The position numbers and the translations under genes were made by a program. Below, in pieces: positions 8,309 to 15,815 of a stretch of 19,908 nt of DNA. Numbering within the stretch: position 1 is the stretch's first letter; each line of letters opens with the position of its first letter. The stretch is from an uncultured Oxalobacteraceae bacterium (lineage in GTDB: Bacteria; Pseudomonadota; Gammaproteobacteria; Burkholderiales; Burkholderiaceae), in assembly GCA_946480015.1 (NCBI GenBank), contig CAMLIL010000101.1, forward strand, positions 1 to 19,908. Direction: 5' to 3'. The notes below the pieces were generated by a model. It did no database searches and was not told where the DNA came from. It worked only from the letters and a program-made list of their open reading frames with translations.

Positions 8309-9938
8309 GATTCACCTCCTGCAATGTCGTCTGCCCGCAGCGCACCAGCTCCAGCGCCACGTCCCGCAAGAATCGGGTTCCCTCGCGGCGCGCCTGCTCT
8401 TTCAAGGCGCGGATCGACGCGCGCGCAATAATCATTTCGCGAATCTCGTCGGTCAAGCGCAGCACTTCGGCAATCGCACGGCGGCCCTTGTATCCCGTAT
8501 TACGGCATTGCGTGCATCCTTTCCCAGCATGGAACCGGTAGTTCTCGGGATCGGCGATGCCCGATTCCGCCAGCAGGGACTGATCGACCTCTACCGGCTC
8601 ATTACAATGAACACAGTTTTGCCGAATCAGGCGCTGGGCAACCACCCCCGTCAACGACGAGACAAAGTTGTACGGATCCACACCCATATGCATGAAGCGC
8701 CCGATCACATCGAAGGTATTGTTGGCGTGGACCGACGTGAAGACCATATGGCCGGTTAACGCCGACTGGACGGCAATCTGCGCCGTTTCAGGATCGCGTA
8801 TCTCGCCCACCAGGATCTTGTCCGGGTCGTGCCGGAGAATCGAGCGCAAGCCGACCGCAAAGGTCAGCCCCTTCTTTTCATTCACGGGAATCTGCAATAC
8901 GCCGGGCAGCTGATACTCGACGGGGTCTTCGATCGTGATGAACTTGTCCTCGCCCCGATTAATCTCGGTGAGCGCCGCATACAAGGTCGTGGTCTTGCCA
9001 CTGCCGGTCGGGCCCGTCACCAGCATCATTCCGTACGGTTCGGCCGCGAGCCGGCGTAGCAGGTGAATGGTCTGGCTGTCGAATCCGAGCGAACCGAGCG
9101 TAAGGCGTTGCACGCTGTCGATCAGCGCCTTTTTATCGAGCACACGCAGCACCGCATCTTCGCCGTGGATGCTGGGCATGATCGAGACACGGATGTCGAT
9201 ATCGCGGCCTTTTGCTGCCACGCGAAACCGGCCATCCTGCGGAATGCGCTTTTCTCCGATGTCGAGTTCAGCGAGCACTTTGATGCGCGCGATTGCCTGC
9301 TCGGCCAAGGACAGATTATTAACCGCTGCGATATGGTTCAGCACACCATCGATACGGAATTTTATCACCAGCCCTTGCGGCAGGGACTCGATGTGGATGT
9401 CACTCGCCTCATATCGCAAGGCATCGAAAACCGTCGAGTTGATGAGACGGACCGCGGGGCTGGCCTCCTCCTGGATCGAGCTGAGCGTGAGTTCATCGCT
9501 GACATCGCGCACCAACTCGCTGAGCTGATCGTCGCCGACCGCATCGGCAACCGCGCTGAACGATAACTCGTGCGATTCCAGTTTGGCCTGGATGACATCC
9601 GGATCGGCCAGGAAGATCGTGTCGAGGGGGTAGCGCGCCAGCCACGCTCCGCTGTCGGGCTCGAAAGGCAATCCAAGTACCGCCACCAGCCTGCCCTGCT
9701 CGTCATGACCGATGACCAGCAAACGCTCCAGCATGACCGTGTACGGAACCAGATCGAACGCGGGGACCACCTTCCAGTCCGCTCCCGTGTCGAGCAAGGC
9801 ATAGCCAACGCTGGCGGCAACCTGCTCGAGCATCGCCATACGCTCAAGAGCATGTTGCGCACACAAGATTGTCAGCCATTGCGCCGGAAACGTCGACGCG
9901 CGCCGCGCATCTATCAGGTTTTGCAAATTCAGCATCAT
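8289..9938 (-). CDS. gspE: Type II secretion-like assembly ATPase GspE
   Basis: The 549-residue protein is a cytoplasmic hexameric ATPase that drives pseudopilus assembly. Seen: an N-terminal GspE/PilB-like region (about 1-150), then the ATPase core with Walker A GPTGSGKT (309-316), Asp box FITIEDPVE (333-341), Walker B ILVGEIRD (375-382), His box TSVHANN (401-407), and a zinc-binding tetracysteine C442/C445 plus C475/C478. All catalytic elements are intact, so it should be active. Length matches the family. Start at ATG 9938 (a second ATG follows at 9935), 20 bp after gspF. The order F then E is reversed relative to classical gsp operons. The PilM-like gene overlaps its 3' end. Confidence 0.95.
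   Translation of the reverse strand: MMLNLQNLIDARRASTFPAQWLTILCAQHALERMAMLEQVAASVGYALLDTGADWKVVPAFDLVPYTVMLERLLVIGHDEQGRLVAVLGLPFEPDSGAWLARYPLDTIFLADPDVIQAKLESHELSFSAVADAVGDDQLSELVRDVSDELTLSSIQEEASPAVRLINSTVFDALRYEASDIHIESLPQGLVIKFRIDGVLNHIAAVNNLSLAEQAIARIKVLAELDIGEKRIPQDGRFRVAAKGRDIDIRVSIMPSIHGEDAVLRVLDKKALIDSVQRLTLGSLGFDSQTIHLLRRLAAEPYGMMLVTGPTGSGKTTTLYAALTEINRGEDKFITIEDPVEYQLPGVLQIPVNEKKGLTFAVGLRSILRHDPDKILVGEIRDPETAQIAVQSALTGHMVFTSVHANNTFDVIGRFMHMGVDPYNFVSSLTGVVAQRLIRQNCVHCNEPVEVDQSLLAESGIADPENYRFHAGKGCTQCRNTGYKGRRAIAEVLRLTDEIREMIIARASIRALKEQARREGTRFLRDVALELVRCGQTTLQEVNRVTFVA
8312..8320 (-). promoter_or_regulatory. Strong ribosome binding site for the PilM-like gene, inside gspE
   Basis: Minus strand reads AGGAGGTGA, then ATC, then GTG at 8308. 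The AGGAGG core lies six bases from the start codon. It is within the last codons of gspE, so the gene has its own strong initiation site despite the overlap. It decides the GTG start. Confidence 0.75.
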
Positions 9939-9958
9939 TTTGACAAGCAGACCTTCAC

Positions 9959-11137
9959 TCAGACGATATTGGCCAGATCAAAGATCGGGCTGTACAGCAT
10001 TAATACGATTCCGCCAATGACCAGGCCGATGGTGATCATCAGAATGGGTTCGACCAGCCGGCTGGCCGTGTCGATCCAGATGGCGGTCTCCTGGTCGTAG
10101 AAATCGGCAATGCGTTCCATCATCTCATCGAGGTTGCCCGAGGACTCACCGGCCAACAGCAAGCGTTGCGCGACTTCCGTGCTGAGTTCGCACTCCGTCA
10201 TGACGAGCGAGAGTGCCTTGCCTTCGCTGACCGCCTTCAGCGCTGCAGCCAATTTTCCCTGCATTACCGCAGGCAACGATGCTTCGGTCATGCGCATTGC
10301 GGCGATGACGCTGATGCCGCTGCGCATGAGCATTCCCAGCGTCCGGTACAGGCGGCCGAGCTGCAGCACGAAAATGCGCTCGCCGATCCAGGGAGTGGCC
10401 AGAACCCGCCGATAGGCCGCGCCACGCGTGCCGGCGTGCAGCACCAGGGTGAGCGCCGCCGCGCCGACCGCCGCAACCAGCGACCACGCCATCCCGGTAT
10501 TGTTGCGCACGAAGGTACCCCACACTTGCACAAAGCCGCCACTGGTCGCAGTTGAACCTGCGTCGTCGTACACGGCGCTAAACCGCGGCAACACATACAG
10601 CATCAGGAAGGCGATGACGATGAAGCCAACCGCCAGCAGAATTGCCGGATAGGTTGCCGCCGCGGTCAATTTGCCCCGGATTTCGTCGACCTGCCGCTGA
10701 TAGCGCATGAAGCGCTCGATGGCGGCCCGCACGGTCCCTGTGGTCTCGCTCGCTTGTACCATCGCTACGTACAGCGGTGGAAACACCGACGGCAGGGCGG
10801 CCATCGCGCTCGACAACTGATTTCCTTCATGCAGCCCTTGCAAAAGCGTGTCGTAGACGGCGCGATGCTTGCCGCGACGGTCATTGCGGCCGAGTACATC
10901 GATCGCGTCGGTGAGGGTCTGCCCCGCCTCCAGCAAGGAATACAACTGCTGGTTGAACACACTCAAGTTGAAGGCAGCTTGCCGCGTGGTCCGCGCAATT
11001 GCGCCGAGCGGACGCAGATCCAACACGCGCAGGCCTGACGCTGCAGCGACATGGCGCGCTTCGCCGGCATTGGCGGCATCGATTTCAAGAATCGATACCG
11101 CCATCGATGTATCCAAGACCTTCACCCGAAAACGCAT
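9959..11137 (-). CDS. gspF: Type II secretion-like inner-membrane platform protein GspF
   Basis: The 392-residue polytopic protein has two T2SF cytoplasmic domains (about 55-160 and 250-360) and three membrane segments at about 163-185, 215-235 and 364-384. Diagnostic stretches are LYSLLEAGQTLTDAI in the first domain and MLMRSGISVIAAM with LLAGESSGNLDEMM in the second. Family knowledge: GspF/PilC transmits the ATPase stroke to the growing pseudopilus at the inner membrane. Start at ATG 11137, 14 bp after the gspG stop, fits the family N-terminus (MRFRVKVLD). It is full length with no damage. It precedes gspE by 20 bp. Confidence 0.95.
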   Translation of the reverse strand: MRFRVKVLDTSMAVSILEIDAANAGEARHVAAASGLRVLDLRPLGAIARTTRQAAFNLSVFNQQLYSLLEAGQTLTDAIDVLGRNDRRGKHRAVYDTLLQGLHEGNQLSSAMAALPSVFPPLYVAMVQASETTGTVRAAIERFMRYQRQVDEIRGKLTAAATYPAILLAVGFIVIAFLMLYVLPRFSAVYDDAGSTATSGGFVQVWGTFVRNNTGMAWSLVAAVGAAALTLVLHAGTRGAAYRRVLATPWIGERIFVLQLGRLYRTLGMLMRSGISVIAAMRMTEASLPAVMQGKLAAALKAVSEGKALSLVMTECELSTEVAQRLLLAGESSGNLDEMMERIADFYDQETAIWIDTASRLVEPILMITIGLVIGGIVLMLYSPIFDLANIV

Positions 11138-11151
11138 GCCGATTCAGTCGC

Positions 11152-11586
11152 TTAATTCGAAAAATTGCTGATGTCGGCGTTCTCATCCGCACCGCCTGCC
11201 GCCCCATCCTTGCCATAGGACACGATCTCGAACTCCCGGTCCGCGGTCCCCGGAGACGTGTAGATATACGCCTTCCCCCACGGATCGGTCGGCGTGGATT
11301 TCTTGAGGTACGGGCCGCGCCAATTGGCTTCGTTGGCCGGCTGCACCGACAACGCGGCCAGTCCCTGGGCGGTGGTCGGATACGCGCCGGTGTCGAGCCG
11401 GTACTGATCGATTGCCTTGTCCAGCGCCTCGATTTGGGCGCGCGCCATCTGCGTCTTGGACTTGCCAATTTGCCCGAAATACTTAGGCGCCACGAATGCT
11501 GCCAACAGGCCGATAATCACGATCACCACCAGAAGTTCGAGTAACGTGAAGCCGGCGCTGCCGCGCTTGACCGTCGTTTGTTTCAT
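11152..11586 (-). CDS. gspG: Major pseudopilin GspG
   Basis: The 144-residue protein has a prepilin leader with cleavage at Gly12/Phe13 (G-FTLLELL), Glu at mature position 5, a hydrophobic helix, and the GspG C-terminal signature: GAYPTTAQGL, a conserved DPWGKAY, then FEIVSYGKDGAAGG followed by DENADI, the calcium-binding region. Family knowledge: it is the main subunit of the periplasmic pseudopilus and is processed by prepilin peptidase, which is not encoded in this window. The start has a good ribosome site (GGAAGGGG, minus strand 11600-11593). It is the only member of the four pilin-like genes with all GspG hallmarks, so it is probably the major subunit. Confidence 0.95.
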   Translation of the reverse strand: MKQTTVKRGSAGFTLLELLVVIVIIGLLAAFVAPKYFGQIGKSKTQMARAQIEALDKAIDQYRLDTGAYPTTAQGLAALSVQPANEANWRGPYLKKSTPTDPWGKAYIYTSPGTADREFEIVSYGKDGAAGGADENADISNFSN

Positions 11587-11609
11587 CCAGATCCCCTTCC
11601 ATTTTCAAA

Positions 11610-12083
11610 TCAAGTACCGTTCGACTTATAGACGAACGTCCATTGGCTATAGTGCGCAGCCCCTTTGAACCAGGCCAGGTCGGGCGGAAAACCATCCGAC
11701 TTGACAGGCTTGCGCGCCGATTTCGAGAACACACCTTCTACAAAATCACCATCCAGGCTCAACACCAATCCCCAATCCGACGAACCGGTGACAGGATCGG
11801 GAAACACCTTGCGCAAATGCCGCTGCAGACGGGAGGTGCGCGTATCGTTCAGCAGAGCATTCCAGAATCCTTCGGCCGGCGGATATTCTTTTTTCGTCCC
11901 CGGCGTGTTGACGTAGTAGGAGCGGATCGCGTTGCGCAAGGTCTCCCCGACGGCCAGCAACTGGGTCTCCTGGTCGCGCCGCTCGGCGGTAATGGTGTTC
12001 TCCAGGGCGCGCACGGCCACCAGCGACAACACGGCCACCAGGAACATCACGATGGGGTAACTGAATCCTCTAGCGTGCCGCAT
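11610..12083 (-). CDS. Minor pseudopilin-like protein lacking Glu+5
   Basis: The 157-residue protein starts at ATG 12083, one base after the preceding stop. Leader MRHARG is followed by FSYPIVMFLVAVLSLVAVRAL, a type III signal-like segment in which mature position 5 is Ile instead of the usual Glu. Acidic residues appear only later (RALENTITAE). The globular part has EYPPAEGFWNALL and VFPDPVTGSSDWGLV, echoing the GspG 'YPP...DPxTG..W' pattern. Family knowledge: absence of Glu5 is characteristic of GspK-type tip pseudopilins, though GspK is larger. Inference: a tip or initiating minor subunit. A longer in-frame extension to 12362 overlaps the previous gene and is unlikely. Confidence 0.8.
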   Translation of the reverse strand: MRHARGFSYPIVMFLVAVLSLVAVRALENTITAERRDQETQLLAVGETLRNAIRSYYVNTPGTKKEYPPAEGFWNALLNDTRTSRLQRHLRKVFPDPVTGSSDWGLVLSLDGDFVEGVFSKSARKPVKSDGFPPDLAWFKGAAHYSQWTFVYKSNGT

Positions 12084-12084
12084 T

Positions 12085-12456
12085 TCACCAATCCCTGAAC
12101 CAGGTGCCATCGCGCGCCTTGTTCGGCGCGCCACTGCGCACGTTGCCGACCGCGCCGAGACTGGTATCTTCCGGCGCAATGACCACCCAGCTGCGCGCGC
12201 TTTTCGTGTACGGGTCGACCGGGACGGCGCGCAAATACTTTTCAACGACGAGGTCTTGCAACTCGTTCGGATAGCGATTCTTGTCGGCGTAAAACTTGTC
12301 GATCGCATCGCGTACGATATACAGGTCCTCACGCAGGACATCTTCTTTCGCCCGCTCCACATTGGAAAAATAGCGCGGTACCGCCAGGGTCACGATCATG
12401 GCGACAATCGCCATCGTGACCAGCACTTCTATCAAGGTAAAGCCGCGCGCGCGCAT
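12085..12456 (-). CDS. Pseudopilin, GspG-like
   Basis: The 123-residue protein has leader MRARG, then FTLIEVLVTMAIVAMIV with Glu at mature position 5, and VPRYFSNVERAKEDVLREDL typical of pseudopilin helices. The short globular domain contains DKNRYPNELQDLV and VPVDPYTKSARSWVV, matching GspG-like folds. I chose ATG 12456, which gives the usual short leader and lies two bases after the preceding stop. An in-frame GTG at 12465 would overlap the upstream gene and add three residues. The C-terminus ends in KARDGTWFRDW with no GspG calcium motif. Likely a minor pseudopilin in the same filament. Confidence 0.88.
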   Translation of the reverse strand: MRARGFTLIEVLVTMAIVAMIVTLAVPRYFSNVERAKEDVLREDLYIVRDAIDKFYADKNRYPNELQDLVVEKYLRAVPVDPYTKSARSWVVIAPEDTSLGAVGNVRSGAPNKARDGTWFRDW

Positions 12457-12458
12457 CG

Positions 12459-12980
12459 TCACCACTGCGCGTACGGGACGCCGTTCAGGCCCGTTTTCGC
12501 CGACTTGGAATACACGTCAAACACATCGTCGCCTTCGCGCGGGCTGGCGTGATCGGACGCATAGCTGCGCTTTCCCCAGCTATCGGCCGCGCTGGCGGCT
12601 GCGTCGGCGGACATGGGATCGCCCGGTATGCGGCGCAAAAAATACATCGTTGGCCGCCCCGGGTTGGAGATGTCCTCGACGCCGCTCACCAGCGTGATCA
12701 AATCCGGTGGATATCCGCTCTGCTCCGGCAGGATCGCGATCCGTCCCGCCGACGTGGCGGCCTTGTACGAGTCGATCGCCTGGCGGATGTCGCGCAAGGC
12801 AATGCGTAATTCGCGCTCCTTTTGCCGCTTGACGGTCATTTCGGCAACCGGGACGGCAATCGACGCAAGCAACCCGATAATCGCAGCGGAAGCGAGCAAC
12901 TCGATCAAACTGAAGCCCGTAAGATAGGTACTCGGCCTGAGCAGGTGCGAGCCGCCACGCCAGCGGCCGAAGGCGCTCAT
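12459..12980 (-). CDS. Pseudopilin, GspG-like, with long leader
   Basis: The 173-residue protein starts at ATG 12980, sharing ATGA with the secretin stop, which indicates translational coupling. The leader is unusually long (22 residues, ending STYLTG) before FSLIELLASAAIIGLLASIAVP; Glu27 is mature position 5. The helix continues QKERELRIALRDIRQAIDSY, and the globular part has SGYPPDLITLV, RRIPGDPMS and DDVFDVYSKS, resembling the GspG 'DPW...DVYS' pattern with a 20-residue Ala/Ser insertion around ADAAASAADSWGKR. It is probably a minor pseudopilin. The long leader could slow processing, but it should still be a substrate of a prepilin peptidase encoded elsewhere. Confidence 0.88.
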   Translation of the reverse strand: MSAFGRWRGGSHLLRPSTYLTGFSLIELLASAAIIGLLASIAVPVAEMTVKRQKERELRIALRDIRQAIDSYKAATSAGRIAILPEQSGYPPDLITLVSGVEDISNPGRPTMYFLRRIPGDPMSADAAASAADSWGKRSYASDHASPREGDDVFDVYSKSAKTGLNGVPYAQW

Positions 12981-15295
12981 CGTTCGACCGCCATTTTATG
13001 AATCAGTGGCAAGCCAGGACGTCCTACCGCGCGCGCTGCGCCAACCATGGTGGCCGAAATAACGCTGACTGCCGCGCCATCGAGTACCGGTATGCGCGGC
13101 CGACAGGTAATGAGCAGGACATTTGCTTTACCCTTGGCGTTTGCGCCGTCCGGTGCGCTCAAGCCCAGCGACACGCGTCCGCTGGCATTGTCGATCGAAT
13201 GGCTGAACGCGCCTTTGCTTCCACGGTTGAAGTACTCGCCTTCCTGTACCGACAGGATCTCCATTTGCGCGGGGTCGAATGCCAGCTGCAGCGCCACTGC
13301 GCGCAAAAGCTCAGGGCTGTCCAGGTCCAGCTTCAGCGTGACCGCCTCCCCCACCTTGGCGCTGGACGGTCCCAGCCAGGTCAAGCCAGGAGCACCGCTA
13401 TCGGCTGGCGTTGCCGGCGCCGCCGCACTCGGTGCAGCTGGCGACGGAGCCGGCGCGGCTGAGGCACTTGGCGTGCCAGCCGGAGCGTCGAACTGACGCA
13501 ATTGCAGGGGCTTGCTCCGCAGTGTCGTTTCGGTACCAGACCAGAACGATTCGGCAGAAAGATCTTTCCGCTGAATGTTGCGGACCAGGTGCGGCGTAAT
13601 CGACAGGACGATTTCGGTCTTCTTGCGATTATCGCTTTGACTGGAAAATAGCCGTCCCAGAATGGGCAGCTTTCCCAGCAAAGGAATGCGATTGGCGGCA
13701 GAGCGGTCCTCGTCGCTGATCAGACCGGCCATCAACTGGGTTTCGCCATCCTTCAGGCGCAGGGCAGTACTGAAGTTGCGCGTGCCGATCTGGTAAGCCT
13801 GCGATCCGTTGTTGGTCTTGGTGGACGACACCAGCGAGCTGACCTCCAGCACCAGCTTGAGGCCAACTTCGTCGCGCAGGTAGACCGTCGGCTCGACTTC
13901 CAGCTTGAGCCCGACGTCGAGATACTGAATGTTTTCGCTGACAAAGGTGCCGCTGGTGGTGGTCGTCACTACCGGCACTTTGTCGCCGATCAGAATCTTG
14001 GCTTTTTCCCGGTCACGCACCCGAATGCGCGGGTTGGCCAGCAGATTGGCATCGCCGTCGATATTTTGCAGGTTCAACGTCGCGGTCGGCAGCGATATCC
14101 CGAGTTTGCTCGAGTTAATCGATTTGAGCTCGCTCAGTTTGAACGTCGGCGAGTTGCTCAGGCTGCCCGAGCTCGATCCACTCGACAGTCCGCTCAACGG
14201 CGCAATCGTGATCGTGTCACTCAGCTGGATACCCAGGTTCAGGAGGCGCGATCGATTGATCTCAAGCACCTCCACCTCCAGCATGACCTCCCCCTCTTCC
14301 ATGTCATGCAAGGCGATCAGGCGCTCAACCAAGGCAAGCGTTTCCGGGCTCTCGCGCAAAATCAGCATATTGTATTTATCGTCGACAAATACGTCCTTCA
14401 GCTTCAGCACCGTCTTCAGCATATTGGCGGTTGTCTTGGCTTCGACGTTGGCGAGATAAAAGGCGCGCACGACCAGATCCTGGTACTCACGCAGTTTCGC
14501 TGGTGTATTCGGATAAATCAGCACGCTGCTGGCGTTGAGTATTTTTTTGTCCAGCTGGCCAGTGGCCAAAATCACATCGATCGCGTCGTCGAGGGGTGTC
14601 TGCTTCAAAAAAACCGTGGTTTTCTGGTCGCCCTTGACGTCCCGGTCGAAAATGAAATTGATCCCCGTCGTACGCGACAAGGCATCGAACACCATTTTGA
14701 TACTGGCATCGCGGAACTCCAGATTAAGCGGCTTTTTGTACACCCCGCCAAGGCTCGGTGCCGTCGTGCCTTCCTGTGCCTGGAACGCATCCAAGGCTTT
14801 GCGCACCGCCTTGGCATCGGCGTTCTGAGGCGACTCTCGCAGTGCCCGTCCCGCCAATTCGGCGGCCTTTGCAATATCCCCACTCTTTAACGCAGCACTG
14901 GCCTGCACCGCCTCGGACTGCGCCCGCGCGGCGCTTGTTACCTTGTCCAGGCCGCTGATAGCACGCGCATTCGAACGGTCGAACTGCACAATCGTCTTGT
15001 AAGATTGCTCGGCCTCGGCGAATTTATTGTTCGCGAGTGCTTCAGAAGCGTGCTCCAGCAGCTTGGTCGTCGCGGTCTCGCGAACACGCAACCAGTCGCG
15101 CCGGTATAGCGTGTCCTGCGGCGCCAGTTCCGAAGCATGCGCGAGCTTGTTAACGGCGAGAGCAAAGTCGTTCTTTTCGAAAGCGCTCATCCCATCGCGG
15201 TGGGCACGCTCGGCAGCACAGCCTGCAAGAGCGAGAAGGAAGGTCAGGCAGGCAAATCGCATCGCGCGACGGCGTAGCCGAATGAAGGAGAGCAT
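12977..15295 (-). CDS. gspD: Lipoprotein secretin (GspD/PilQ-like) with C-terminal cohesin-like domain
   Basis: The 772-residue outer-membrane channel starts at ATG 15295, four bases after the upstream stop. Seen: a lipoprotein signal with lipobox LAGC (Cys26); TPR-like helices (about 30-175); a secretin N-terminal domain (about 189-245, FRDASIKMVFDALSRTTGIN); an N1-type domain (about 270-328); the secretin core (about 410-572, with NPRIRVRD, IPLLGKLPILGRLF and EIVLSITPHLV); a Pro/Ala linker (603-638); and a cohesin-like beta domain (about 639-765, KVGEAVTLKLDLDS, LQLAFDPAQMEIL, LITCRPR). Start alternatives are ATG 15262 (shorter n-region) and an upstream in-frame ATG at 15373 that overlaps the previous gene. 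Being lipidated, it may not need a separate pilotin. Confidence 0.93.
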   Translation of the reverse strand: MLSFIRLRRRAMRFACLTFLLALAGCAAERAHRDGMSAFEKNDFALAVNKLAHASELAPQDTLYRRDWLRVRETATTKLLEHASEALANNKFAEAEQSYKTIVQFDRSNARAISGLDKVTSAARAQSEAVQASAALKSGDIAKAAELAGRALRESPQNADAKAVRKALDAFQAQEGTTAPSLGGVYKKPLNLEFRDASIKMVFDALSRTTGINFIFDRDVKGDQKTTVFLKQTPLDDAIDVILATGQLDKKILNASSVLIYPNTPAKLREYQDLVVRAFYLANVEAKTTANMLKTVLKLKDVFVDDKYNMLILRESPETLALVERLIALHDMEEGEVMLEVEVLEINRSRLLNLGIQLSDTITIAPLSGLSSGSSSGSLSNSPTFKLSELKSINSSKLGISLPTATLNLQNIDGDANLLANPRIRVRDREKAKILIGDKVPVVTTTTSGTFVSENIQYLDVGLKLEVEPTVYLRDEVGLKLVLEVSSLVSSTKTNNGSQAYQIGTRNFSTALRLKDGETQLMAGLISDEDRSAANRIPLLGKLPILGRLFSSQSDNRKKTEIVLSITPHLVRNIQRKDLSAESFWSGTETTLRSKPLQLRQFDAPAGTPSASAAPAPSPAAPSAAAPATPADSGAPGLTWLGPSSAKVGEAVTLKLDLDSPELLRAVALQLAFDPAQMEILSVQEGEYFNRGSKGAFSHSIDNASGRVSLGLSAPDGANAKGKANVLLITCRPRIPVLDGAAVSVISATMVGAARAVGRPGLPLIHKMAVER

Positions 15296-15299
15296 GAGA

Positions 15300-15815
15300 T
15301 TAATTGTTCCGAGTTGGGAAAACCAAGACCTGCTTTTGAGCCGTAGGCAGGTGCTCGAACTCGATCTGCACATCCGACACGGCGAGCACCTTATAGGTAC
15401 CGTCCAAAATCTCGCCGTTTCGTGCGAGCACAGCTACGTCGCCGCGAGCGAGATAAACAATCCTTTCAGCGTTATCGCTCATTTGGCCAACAAATTGAAA
15501 CGGCAGCGGCGGCGCTACCACCGGGGGCGGCGCGACTACGGGCGCTGTCTCGACGGTAGCGACAACCGTAGCCGGAGCCGCCGCCGGCGGTTCCCACTGC
15601 CGCGGCGAGAACGGGTCGATCAGTAGCGGCTCCCACACGCTGCCCGGGCCGGGTGCCGCGGGTGCGCTTGCGGCGGGACTATTTACTTTCCCGGGCATCG
15701 GCGCGTGCGCCTCCACCTCGGCGCTGTCCTGTTCTACCGGATAGAAAATCGCCGCAACCGTTGCTGCCATCGCTGCGGCCAACATTGCCCAGCGCAGTTT
15801 GGTGGCGCTATCCAT
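15300..15815 (-). CDS. GspC/PilP-like periplasmic connector
   Basis: The 171-residue protein starts at ATG 15815, overlapping the preceding stop by 8 bp (ATGGATAG). It has a short cytoplasmic N-terminus, one membrane segment (about 8-26, AMLAAAMAATVAAIFY), a Pro/Ala/Val-rich linker (about 45-105), and a compact beta C-terminal domain: FQFVGQMSDNAERIVYLARG, GEILDGTYKVLAV, IEFEHLPTAQKQVLVF. This matches the layout of GspC and PilP, which tether the inner-membrane platform to the secretin's N-terminal domains; the secretin gene follows 4 bp later. No PDZ domain is present, unlike classical GspC. I recall similar proteins being labelled 'secretion system X translation initiation factor', a misleading name. 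Confidence 0.7.
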   Translation of the reverse strand: MDSATKLRWAMLAAAMAATVAAIFYPVEQDSAEVEAHAPMPGKVNSPAASAPAAPGPGSVWEPLLIDPFSPRQWEPPAAAPATVVATVETAPVVAPPPVVAPPLPFQFVGQMSDNAERIVYLARGDVAVLARNGEILDGTYKVLAVSDVQIEFEHLPTAQKQVLVFPTRNN

